Shown here: positions 28,314-38,300 of the stretch, one piece after another
Layout: each line of letters opens with the position of its first letter
Numbering within the stretch: the stretch's first letter is position 1
Source of the DNA: Parietichytrium sp. I65-24A
Taxonomy: Eukaryota > Sar > Bigyra > Thraustochytrida > Thraustochytriidae
NCBI GenBank assembly: GCA_012862575.1
Contig: BLSF01000003.1
Location: 744,001 to 808,000 of the forward strand
Direction of reading: 5' to 3'
Length of the DNA stretch: 64,000 nucleotides
Translations under genes and position numbers: made by a program
Notes under the pieces: generated by a model
Told to the model about the DNA's origin: nothing
What the model saw: the letters and a program-made list of their open reading frames with translations, nothing else
Databases searched by the model: none

Positions 28314-31300
28314 CTACCGCTTGATGGATTTGCTAACTGCAAGACCACGAAATCGATTCGCCCTTGGTACGGCGACAGGCATTTCAAATGCCTGACTTTT
28401 CCGAGTCTGCAGCTTCTTCTCCTGTCGCAACTTTGCTGCCTTCTGCGTGAATTTGTCGGACACCTTGGCAGTCGAGAGGTGCAAGCGGTTGCTCTTCTTT
28501 CGCGAGGAACCTGAACCACTGCTTCTGGTGCTGGACCCGGAAGAGAAGAGCTTGGAAGCCTTCCGGAGATACTTGGAGCCCCTGCCCTTTCGATCTGTTT
28601 GGGCTTTGGACTTGAGGGTCTTACCTTCCTGGCGAAGTTGGGGCGCTCGGGATGCTTTTCCGCGCCTTCCGCCATTGGATAATACGCGAGCCACCCTTTG
28701 GATTTGCGCTCCGAAAACCAGCCCAACGATGGCCAGGAAGCCGACGAAGGTAACCATCGGAAAGCTAGCCAAAAAGCTCAACACGAGCCGCATGATCGCA
28801 GGGCCAAAGTAAAACAGAAGCAGCGGGGAGGCCCACATGATGGCTTCCTTGTTTTGTGTGTACCACACCGGAGGGTGCCACCTTGCGCGCCGATTTCGCC
28901 TGGCCTTGCGCCTGCGCGCGCGCGATTTGCGCATTACATAGTCCAGCCATCTCTGAAAATGAGGATTGCGCTGGATAATCTCTGCAGCAATTGCCCGCTG
29001 CTCCAGATGGTCTTGGACCTCTTTGCGGACGAGCCATCCGCGTACGTTGCGTTGAATCACCAGCGCAGAGTAGTTGACCCTGAACTCATTTCGGTATTTG
29101 CGAAATGCACGTTGTATTTTCACCACACAGTCATAGGTCCTTTCCGCCTTTTTCATTTCCATGTAAGCCAACGTGGACTGGCGAAGAAAGACTTTGGTTT
29201 TTCCGATTTGATAATCCTGTCCAAATTCAAGTTTGGCGTTATCACAGATTTTTTGACACACCTTCACTTGGGCTTTCCTGTCCCCGCTCTTCGCAACTGC
29301 AGATGCCTTTCGAGCAGCGGAGCGAAGACCATAGCTGAGAACTGCAAACTGCTCGATGAAGATTGGCAGCGAAAACCTTGAAGGGTAGCCTGCTCGCGTG
29401 ACCTTGACTAGCTCGAGGACACCAGAATAGCGCAGTTGATTAACCATTCGGCTCCGATCAAATTTCTTCGGTCGGTTTTCGTCATTTGGCTTCAGGCACC
29501 GGATAAAGTGCGCGTCGCTTGCTCGAATCACGCTCATAGCATTTGCTAGCTGGGTCTTGAAATGTGCCCCGACGGTAGTTTTGAGCAGCTTTGTCCCGCC
29601 CGTATTCGTGGAGCTGAGGTTGGTGAATGATCCGGCGCGACCTCTTCCGCCAGCTCCATTGCCGCTAGACGTCGCCCCACGGCTCATCAGTCCATCAAAA
29701 TATGCCGCCATGTCTGCCCCGCCTGCCGCAGCAGCCGCACTCGCAGGAAACAAGCAGCTCACAAGTCTGTCCGAGGACGATCGGACGACATCAACGACCT
29801 GTTGGTGCAATTCATTGCGATTTTTTACACAAAACCCTTCGATCCGGTAGGACACGTTTCCGGCGAAATGCTTAACCGTAAAGGCCTGTTTGCTCTTGTC
29901 TGCCTGAGACACCAGGAAATGCTCCGGAAATCGTTTAGGAAGATTGGCATGAAGCTTTGCGATCAAAGTGCTGTCGGTGCCCCTCGGGAAGAGGCACTCC
30001 TCGTCGATGAGCGAGAGGAGTCCGACTGGCTTGGCCTCGATCATTTCAATGCACTTGCTATTGTCCGGAAACGTAACGTATTGCCAATTGATGGCCTCGC
30101 GCTCGTACTCTTCTTGCTCAAATCGGAACACAAATTCATTAAACTGTTGTTGCAACTGCTCGTTTGTGTAGTTGATGCAGAGTTGCTCAAACGAGTTGTT
30201 GTCGAAAACCTCGAACCCAAATATGTCAAGACAGCCGATAAGGGAATCGCATCTTTTCTCCACCTTTCCTTTCCCTTTAAGCAAGCCAGACACCTGGGCA
30301 AAAGCGCGGTTAAAGCTAAGGGTAACGTTTGATACCTCCGGAGCAGGGAGTGGGTCGTCGTGCGAACTTTCGTCGTCACTTTCTCCGCGTCTCCTTCGAC
30401 GCTCGGCATACTGCCTTTCTTGCTCTTGTCTACTCAGCAATGCCTCGTATTGCTTGTCATCCATTCCAATGCTGAGGTTGGTGCGCCACACAATCCAACC
30501 AAATAGCCGCTCGTAGAGATTCATGGCCAATGCATCGCGCGCATCGCTAGCCTCCTTTTTGTTCAGCGGTTTCACAACACTCTCGTTGCCAAAGCCGACC
30601 CGAATCTCGCGAGTCGTCAAAACGTTCTCTAGCTCGTCGGGATCCACCTCAAGGAGGGTTGCGGCGAGCAGCAAGGAGCTGTCCCGATTAGTAACTTTGG
30701 TCGCAGGTTCTCCAGCGGAGTTTGTGCGCTCCTTAAAGTCTGTGTTGCCCAGATGCAGAATTGCGACAATGCAGCGAAAAACGCGCTCAATGTCGCCCGG
30801 GTTAAAGTTGAGAACCTGCATGGCGCCTATGGTCGTTTGAAATTGCGCAAGGTCGTCGATGTCGCTTCGGCGCATGACGCCGGAAGCACCCGTGTATCGG
30901 GAGTTCCGAAGCGAAGGAAAATACCAGCGCTTCTTTTGCTCCGGGGTAGCCCCCGCATCCAGTTCATAGAATATATGGTAATTCCGCTCGCCGTCGCTCT
31001 GATGCACGACTCTCGCCTTTTCAAGCAGATACGAGTCGATGTAAGCGCCTTTCATCACAGCCTTATTGCGGTCAAACTGAACTTGAATCAGCTTTCCAAA
31101 TCGACTGGAGTTGTCGTTTCGAATGGTTTTGGCATTTCCAAACGCTTCGAGGACCGGGTTCGCTTGAAGGATGCGGTCAGCGACAAACGTTTTGCGTTTC
31201 TGCCCAACAGCGCTTACGTAGGAAAGGTAGTTGAGCACGATCTTGACGGTCTCTGTCTTACCCGCCCCTGACTCTCCGCTAACCAGAATGCTCTGGTTCG

Positions 31301-32444
31301 CGCCGCCATTATCTCGCATCGCTCGGAAAGCGTCATCAGCTAGCTTGTATGCATGCGGCTCAACGCTCACAGTTCGCAGGCCTTTTTTGCCGGCACTGTA
31401 CCCTTTCGAGGACTCCATGTACATCTTTGCAACTGCCGTCCCGTACATGTCGATTCGCTTGAAGGGGTTGACGGCCAGGAGAATGGGGCCAGTAAATGTG
31501 TAGATTTGATCATCAGCGAAGCGTTCGTCCAGCGCTTCCAGCAAAGCGGGCTCGTGAAGCGCAGGAAGTTTTGTGAGATCGCTTACCTTTTGCAGCTGCT
31601 TTTGGGTGCTCAGCACCGGTTCTACGTCTCTCAGGTCCACCTTCACAAGTCTACTTGCGCCTCGCGACCCGCTCAGCTTCACGGATACAAGGCCGCCTTT
31701 CTCGCTGGAGTCCACGGTTCCTTTCACCCACACTTCCTCCTCATCAGGGATCCACACCGGCGTGCCCGGCTTGCCGACAACGCTCTGCTTGTTGTGAACC
31801 GAATCGGGCATGGAGTCGTCTCTAAATTTATTGAGTCTATCTGGCAGAAAGCGGGTGAGGTCGAACTTGTCCCGAATGCTATTTCTTCTCACCTGCTGCG
31901 CCGGCTTGTCGGCCCCGTTTGCATTTTTCCTGGACCCCTTGCTTTTCTTGCTCTGCTTGGACCCTTTGCTCCTCTTGGAAGTCTTGCTGGACCGGCTCGG
32001 CGTCCTCTCCACCGGGGGCGGCCTAGACTTGATGATAGCAGCGGCCGCATGCGCGAACGCCGCTGCCTTCTCCTGCTGGCTCTTCATGGAAAATTCTAAC
32101 TCCTCCTTTGTGATCCCAAGCGCCGCCAGGTCCAGCTCGTCCTCTACCTCGGGCTCCGACTCGGAGTTTCCGCCGGACCAATCATCGTCTTCCGATACGT
32201 ACGATCCCGAGTCCGACTCTGACTCTGACTGCGATTCTGCGTCTTGCTCTTCGTCCTCGCTGTCCGACACGGAGTGGAAAGTGCCATCGCGGCGGAAGAC
32301 CACCTTGTACTTTTTCTCCAACGTGCTGATCAGCTGCTTCTCGCGACCGCGAAAGTGCTCCAACACCTTTGCCACGTCCTTCACCTTGTCCGGGGCGTGC
32401 ACACCGTAGAACTCCGTCACCACCTTCTTGTAGTCCAGACCCAT
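28314..32444 (-). CDS. Myosin heavy chain with two IQ motifs and C-terminal membrane segments
   Basis: The ATG at 32442-32444 gives 1376 residues. Residues 1-55 form a helical module (VKDVAKVLEHFRGREKQLI) seen in several protist proteins. Acidic and basic linkers follow, then an SH3-like part (VWIPDEEEVWVKGTV) and the motor with P-loop GESGAGKT near 389 and relay segment LDIFGFEVFDNNSFEQLC. Two IQ-like motifs (VVKIQRAFRKYR, ALVIQRNVRGWLVRK) bind light chains. After a very basic stretch, residues about 1204-1246 are strongly hydrophobic (SPLLLFYFGPAIM, then MVTFVGFLAIVGLVFGA), enough for two membrane spans. The last 130 residues are basic and Ser-rich. No coiled coil is visible, so it is probably a single-headed motor tied directly to a membrane. 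Confidence 0.93.
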   Translation of the reverse strand: MGLDYKKVVTEFYGVHAPDKVKDVAKVLEHFRGREKQLISTLEKKYKVVFRRDGTFHSVSDSEDEEQDAESQSESESDSGSYVSEDDDWSGGNSESEPEVEDELDLAALGITKEELEFSMKSQQEKAAAFAHAAAAIIKSRPPPVERTPSRSSKTSKRSKGSKQSKKSKGSRKNANGADKPAQQVRRNSIRDKFDLTRFLPDRLNKFRDDSMPDSVHNKQSVVGKPGTPVWIPDEEEVWVKGTVDSSEKGGLVSVKLSGSRGASRLVKVDLRDVEPVLSTQKQLQKVSDLTKLPALHEPALLEALDERFADDQIYTFTGPILLAVNPFKRIDMYGTAVAKMYMESSKGYSAGKKGLRTVSVEPHAYKLADDAFRAMRDNGGANQSILVSGESGAGKTETVKIVLNYLSYVSAVGQKRKTFVADRILQANPVLEAFGNAKTIRNDNSSRFGKLIQVQFDRNKAVMKGAYIDSYLLEKARVVHQSDGERNYHIFYELDAGATPEQKKRWYFPSLRNSRYTGASGVMRRSDIDDLAQFQTTIGAMQVLNFNPGDIERVFRCIVAILHLGNTDFKERTNSAGEPATKVTNRDSSLLLAATLLEVDPDELENVLTTREIRVGFGNESVVKPLNKKEASDARDALAMNLYERLFGWIVWRTNLSIGMDDKQYEALLSRQEQERQYAERRRRRGESDDESSHDDPLPAPEVSNVTLSFNRAFAQVSGLLKGKGKVEKRCDSLIGCLDIFGFEVFDNNSFEQLCINYTNEQLQQQFNEFVFRFEQEEYEREAINWQYVTFPDNSKCIEMIEAKPVGLLSLIDEECLFPRGTDSTLIAKLHANLPKRFPEHFLVSQADKSKQAFTVKHFAGNVSYRIEGFCVKNRNELHQQVVDVVRSSSDRLVSCLFPASAAAAAGGADMAAYFDGLMSRGATSSGNGAGGRGRAGSFTNLSSTNTGGTKLLKTTVGAHFKTQLANAMSVIRASDAHFIRCLKPNDENRPKKFDRSRMVNQLRYSGVLELVKVTRAGYPSRFSLPIFIEQFAVLSYGLRSAARKASAVAKSGDRKAQVKVCQKICDNAKLEFGQDYQIGKTKVFLRQSTLAYMEMKKAERTYDCVVKIQRAFRKYRNEFRVNYSALVIQRNVRGWLVRKEVQDHLEQRAIAAEIIQRNPHFQRWLDYVMRKSRARRRKARRNRRARWHPPVWYTQNKEAIMWASPLLLFYFGPAIMRLVLSFLASFPMVTFVGFLAIVGLVFGAQIQRVARVLSNGGRRGKASRAPQLRQEGKTLKSKAQTDRKGRGSKYLRKASKLFSSGSSTRSSGSGSSRKKSNRLHLSTAKVSDKFTQKAAKLRQEKKLQTRKSQAFEMPVAVPRANRFRGLAVSKSIKR

Positions 32445-32452
32445 CTCCGCGC

Positions 32453-32480
32453 TCACTCACTCACTCACTCACTCACTCAC
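32453..32480. repeat. (TCAC)n tandem repeat at myosin start
   Basis: About seven TCAC units directly before the myosin ATG on its coding strand (GTGA repeats). Confidence 0.9.
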
Positions 32481-32626
32481 TAATCTGCCTCCCTTCCTCC
32501 CTTTCTCCCTTGCTTCCTTCACTCTCTCTCTGTCTCTTTCTGTCTCTTTCTTCCACGCTCACTTCCCTTTGGCGAATGCAACAAAAAGGTAGCCGCCCAC
32601 AGCCTGGCGCGCACCCTTGGTTCAGA

Positions 32627-32636
32627 CCGAGGACAC
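32627..32636 (+). promoter_or_regulatory. CCGAGGACAC motif variant upstream of myosin
   Basis: One mismatch to GCGAGGACAC, antisense relative to the myosin gene, 182 bp upstream of its ATG. Confidence 0.35.
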
Positions 32637-34265
32637 TTCGACTCCTTCCTCCTCCCCTTCTCCGCACAGCGCCATGCGCACCTGCTAGCGCGTCACTTAA
32701 TGAATACGGTAGGATAGCCAGGTGTGCGCTGGGGTGCACTACGGCAGCTTAGGCGTTAAGAAGACCTCGCGGGTCTTAGCGGCGTGATTAACTCTTTGAG
32801 TAGAGGTAATGGGCTTACGAGGGAGGGAGGTGTGTGAATGGAGGAAACTGTCTTAGTTGTGCAATGAAATGAAATGAAACTGGAAGCTGGAAACATCTGA
32901 ATTCTGAAGTACGAGTTTTGAAGTTACAGTCACGGTCGCGGTGGATGGCTGGCTGGCTGGATGGTTGATTGGTTGGGCTGTGATTGGAAAAAGAAAATCG
33001 AGTTTTCGAGTTGTGTTGCACTTGGTCAATGTGACGGATGGCATGCGTGGATGGACAGGTGGATGGATGAACGCCATGCTTCGCTCGTTCAAGTTGTTCG
33101 AGTTTTGTCTGGGAGGCGCAGCAGCGTCGATGCGGTTGGAGAAGGCTATAGAGCGCAGGTGGCGTACGCAAGCTCAGTCTGGCTCGTGTGAAGTAAGGCT
33201 CATGACCTGGCAGCCACTGTCTTTTGTGTCAGCAACAAGAGTAGATTGTCACGTCTACCTTCACAACTGACGAGAACCTATTGGACCCAACCTGCGGCAG
33301 GGTTTGTGCGCGATGACTCTGTCACAGAGACGCCTTGACGTTATGCGCAGGTCCACAGCCAGTTGACTGGTTGCTCCACCCAGACGTTCGACTTGATTGA
33401 AACACCACATCATCGTCGAAGCTCGATAGCTCGATAGCTCGATACTTTTTTACTGTCAAAGTTTGTTCGACTCTCTGCGAGATTCTCGACACACGCTCAG
33501 CAGCAGACGTTCTGGATGGTCTCGCAGGGTTCCCCGAAGAGACGTCCCGGTGCGGATAAAGCGATCTAGTTCCTGACAGCAGTTCGGTTTTGTTCTTTCA
33601 AAGAGCTCTCCCATTCTCAACAACTAAGGTAGCGAGGACTTTTGAATCGTCATTTAGACGTGTAGTACTCTTGTCGCCTTCACTCTGGCTCTCGAAGTGC
33701 GTTTCTATGCGTTTCAACAAGTTGTCATTGCCAGAACAGAAAGGCCTCCCTCTTACGCCCTGAGCAACGCTCGTTTCTAGCCGTTTCGCAGGTGGTGGGC
33801 TCAAACTCCAGACACGATAAGAAGCTGCCGAAGGTGCACACCTTCCTGGCACTCAGTATCATCCAGCCTTAGAGTTAGAGTTGTTGGAAGAGGTCGTTCT
33901 CCCTGTTCTCCCAAGCGACAAGCTCTGGAGCAAGCGTCTTTGAGACAATGCGGGTGTTTCTGCGTCTGACTTGCGTCCTCCAGGCGGGCTTGCTCGGGAC
34001 TGACCGATTGATCAAGATGCGTGATGTCAACCCTCTCTTTTCGTCTCTCTTTATAGGCCTTCGCATTTTACGGTCGTCAAGTTGACCGCAGGACGGACCC
34101 TGAGGAATGATTTCAGTATGAAGTCACAATGATCGTTTTACACCTTGCCCTACTGGCCCGCTTAATTCGGCAGTACCACCTCGCTATGCACACACCTTTT
34201 TACCCGCGCGATGATTGCGAGTCTTCGTTATTACAGACTTGGAGGAGATGAAATCATAGCACGGA

Positions 34266-34282
34266 GTACTGATAGTGAGTAC
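34266..34282. repeat. GTACTGATAGTGAGTAC dispersed element, copy 3
   Basis: One mismatch to the copies at 23404 and 23751; same inverted arms GTACT/AGTAC. Confidence 0.7.
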
Positions 34283-34957
34283 AGAAGCGTTTGCAGGCGG
34301 GGAGTTCAAATCATGTCGATAAGTAAGCTTATTTCTGGCTCGGGTGCGGCGTAGCGAATGGAATGTGTGGCGCGTTTCACATGATTCCACATGATCCACA
34401 TGGCGCGAAACGCGATCTTTGGTCCAAAGTGTTCCTCTTCGCCTCGCGTCGAGACTGACGAAAGTAGAACTTGGACAACGGGCCTGTTGTCTATGCCAAA
34501 TAATACGTGCTGGTAGTCTTTCGATATATTGCTCCGCATTCCGGTAAGGTATGACCAAGAGCAGTCCGAATTTCAACCCAGGGGGTGTGCGCATCTATAC
34601 ACTTGGCTAACTAAACGTTATGTCGATTTCTATCTCGCTTGGTACGAAGGTGTTCTCAATATAGAAAAAAGCAGTGAATTCTATCCATACTTCTACCCGC
34701 GTCCATCCTTTATTACTCGACGGCCTATCAGACGCTATGGAAAGTATCGTTAAGCCCTCACCTGCCCGAATCCATAGGAACGCACACACTCGCTACCACG
34801 CATCGAGTGGAACCCCTATACCCCACCTACCCCACCCTACGCCTCGCCCCCATCCTTCCCAACTCCATCCCTCCACCATAAATAACACCTACACTTGGCT
34901 ACTCAGCACGGAGCACTCGCGTAGGAAGTACTACCCAGGTCCTTCCATGTGAGTGAT

Positions 34958-35002
34958 GTGAGTACTGTGAGTACTGTGAGTACTGTGAGTACTGTGAGTA
35001 GT
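34958..35002. repeat. GTGAGTACT 9-bp tandem array
   Basis: Four perfect units plus one with a single change. It shares the GAGTAC core with the dispersed GTACTGACAGTGAGTAC elements. Confidence 0.95.
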
Positions 35003-35142
35003 ACGCACACGGAGGCAGCTAGCGTTGGCAGTAGGAGCCGCGCTGAGGAGGAAAGTAGCAACAGGAGAGACAGAAGAAAAAGAACCTTAGAAACTGAAAA
35101 GGAAACAAAGGAGGAAGCAACCAAGCAACCTGCGAAAGGAGA

Positions 35143-35152
35143 GCGAGGACAC
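35143..35152 (+). promoter_or_regulatory. GCGAGGACAC motif upstream of ABCG fusion gene
   Basis: Exact recurrent 10-mer in sense orientation, 230 bp before the ATG at 35383 and upstream of the (GA)n tract. Confidence 0.5.
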
Positions 35153-35187
35153 TGTGCATTGTGCATTGTGCATTTTGCGAAGAGCAG

Positions 35188-35189
<2 letters not shown>

Positions 35190-35234
<45 letters not shown>
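35190..35234 (+). repeat. (GA)n microsatellite
   Basis: About 22 perfect GA units, roughly 150 bp upstream of the start codon and purine-rich on the coding strand. Confidence 0.97.
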
Positions 35235-35237
<3 letters not shown>

Positions 35238-35382
35238 GTAGTGCAGGAAGGACAGCGCAGGAGAGCGTGTGAGAGCGGAGAAGAGGACCAAGAAAGAAAG
35301 AAGGAAGGGTACCCACGGGAGCTTCCCGTGCGGACTCGCTGAGCGCGAAGGCAGCCGCGGGGACGGGGGTAAAAGGGGGGCG

Positions 35383-38300
35383 ATGCGTGCGACAGCGGCG
35401 CTGGCGCTGGTGGCGCTTAGCGTGCAGGCAGTGGCGGGGTCGAAATGCTCTGCGAAAGACAAGCTGGAGCTTGTGGCGGTGAACAGGTCCTCGTTTGAAC
35501 ATCTGCTGGACCCGGCACAGCTGCCCGCCACTTGCGCGGATGGGTCGGAGGTGGCGTACTATGTGAGCAAGGACCCGTACGACGAGGACGAGATCAACAG
35601 GGACTTTGTCATCTGGCTGGGAGACTCGGATTTGTGCTCGGGAGAAGAGTGTGATGAGCTGTGCGATGGCACCACACGGAATGAAGCAACTGCAGAGGGC
35701 ATCTGTGGTGGCGTGTCGGAACAAATCACTTCGCTTGCTTCTCAATCCGATGATGACAGCGTGGCAAAGTGCCTCTACTCGCGCGCCACCTGCACTAGCA
35801 CGTGGTGGGACTCCATTAAAGAGATCACACCAGAGACTGTACTTTGCAATGACGACCCACTATTCGGTACCTTCAGGAGAGTTTTTTTGCCGGCGTGCAC
35901 ACTGGACTGGTGGTTGGGCAGAGGCAGCACCTCCAACTCTGGTAAGGAAGAGTTCCGTCATAGGGGAAATATTGCTCTGGAAGAAGTTATTTATGACTTG
36001 TCGATGAGATATAACTTGACCAATGCTACCAAGGTGGTACTCGGAGGCACGAGGGGAGGTGCCATCGGTGTCTTGAACAACTTTGAATTCATTCGCGACA
36101 CCATCGCAAAGGCCAAGGCAGACATAGGTCCTCCTGAAGAAATAGATCACGAGTACATGATGCTGATTGACTCAGCGTGGTTTATGAACGCCGAAAAGTT
36201 TGCTCCAGTGTTCAGCAATGGCACAAACGAGCTTGACGCGTTTCATACTTCCATAAAGAAGAAGACGTCCAGCTTCATCAGCAAGATTGCTTTGGATCCG
36301 GAGTGTCTGTCACGGTGGAACAAGGCTCCCGCGGGCAACGAGAACGACCTGCGTTATCGGTGCTTTATGGTCCCCGAGCTTCTTCAGTCCTTTCCTGATG
36401 AACGCGTTTTTATTACTCAATCGCTGTACGATATGGTGGAACTCGAGAGTTTGGGTCTCTTCGAGGAAGACGCCCCGGACCAGTTCGAAGACACCTCCGC
36501 TTACGTCTCCTCTGCCATCTCTTTTATCGAAACGTTCGGGGAGTCTACCCGAAAGAACATCGAAACAGTTGCGGCAATCCAGAACGCATCCAGTCAACAC
36601 TACATCTTCACCACCCCTTGCGCGCAGTACGGCTATCTTTTGCCAACCTCTCTGGTCTCCGTTGACACACGCGAAACAACGATCGGAACATTTGGATCCG
36701 TGACTTTCCAGCGCAATAACGAGGAGTGGGAGCAAAGCTTCCATGGGGCTACCATGAAAGACTCCATCAAGCGCTTCATTGTGAACGACGGGCAAAGCGT
36801 ATTTGACACCTCCGACGCAGGGCCTTCCGTGCAGTATGTCAACAACGCTCGATTCCTCACGTGTGGAAGCTTCCTTTGCGACTCGGGTTGCACAACCGAA
36901 ATCAATCCGTACGTCGTGCTCCCAAGCTTCTCGATGTGTATGCAATACATGGTTATCGCATACGGAGTGTCCGCGCTGGTTGTGTTCTACATTGCATTCT
37001 GCCTCGGCTGCCTCCAGGTGCGCAAATTTCGCTCAACGGTTGCTGTCTACTGGAAGCGCGTGAAACTCATTGAAGAGGCGACGACAAACAAGGACGCACA
37101 GCTCAAAGAAGTGCAACAGCAGCTTTTGAACGAGGCCTCTTCCGCAGAATATCGCCGCGTTCATCTCATGGTGCAAAATCTCTCCTATTGGGCACCTCCC
37201 AAGACGAGACGCGGGAAACCCTTCAAGATTCTAGACGAGGTGGACCTCACCTTTGCACCGGGCGAAGTACACGCCATCATGGGACCATCCGGTAGCGGGA
37301 AATCCACACTTCTCGACCTTCTCGCGCTCGCGCGTGACAACGGCAGTATATCTGGCGCGCACTACATTAACGGCGTGAGCTCGCATTCTCAGGAGTGCAA
37401 GTTTCTACGTGAATGGCTCAAGCACAACTCGAGCTACGTGCGCCAATCTGATGTCCTGTTCCCACGCTTGACAGTGCGCGAGCACCTTGTGCACGCGGCC
37501 TGGCTCATGCTCCCGCAGTACATGTCTGAAGAAGCTAAACTTCGCCGCGTGTGGCAGGTGTTGCGACTTTTGGAACTGGATTCCTGCGCAGACACCCAGT
37601 GCGGAGATGGTGGCGTCACTTTCGAGGGGGGTATCTCTGGAGGTCAGCGCCGTCGCGTGTCAGTGGCAACGCAGCTGCTAAAGATGCCGGCTGTGCTTCT
37701 TCTCGATGAGCCTACCTCTGGACTGGACTCCACGAACGCCCTCTTGCTCATCAAAGCCCTGCATACTTTTGCGCACGAGGCCGGGGTGAACGTTCTCATG
37801 ACTATCCACCAGCCTCGCAAAGAGATCTTCGAATACTTTGACAGTCTCAGCTTCTTAGTTTCCGGAAGAGTCATCTATAGCGGGCCTGCATCCAGTGCTG
37901 CGCTTCACTTCCGTCTCCCGCCCTCCACCAAAAACATCGCCAACGACATTCTTGACGTTCTCCAGAGCTGTGATGAGCAGACCGTCAGTGACTTTGAGGC
38001 CAACTACCACAAGGGGCCACTGGGTAAAGCCGTCGAGGAGAAAATGGAGGCCGAAATCACGGAAATTACCCCGACTCTCATTGCCAACCTCAAGGAAATT
38101 CTGATCGAGAACAGCCTTGCGGAAGGCCGCTGGTCTTGGTCCGAGTCCTCCTCCGCAGCTATGCTTTCATGGGTCCTCATGTCGCGCACGTTCAGACGAG
38201 GAGGGTTTGACATCAAGGTTACCACTGTACTAGCCGCCGTGGGCGGGGTTCTGGTTGGGGCACTGTTCGCCGGCAGCGACTCGTTTACTTCTCGTACTGC

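Larger units (their letters stand above)
32445..35382. other. Divergent 2.9 kb intergenic region
   Basis: No convincing gene. Contents: (TCAC)n then CT-rich sequence at 32453-32560 next to the myosin start; CCGAGGACAC at 32627-32636; AGCTCGAT x3 at 33420-33443; GTACTGATAGTGAGTAC at 34266-34282; the GTGAGTACT array at 34958-35002; GCGAGGACAC at 35143-35152; GTGCATT x3 near 35155-35174; and (GA)n at 35190-35234 before the ABCG fusion gene. Confidence 0.65.

Noticed and set aside
35269-35382. Longer N-terminus of the ABCG fusion protein
   Set aside because: Adds a basic leader before an obvious signal peptide; the ATG at 35383 gives a standard secretory start.
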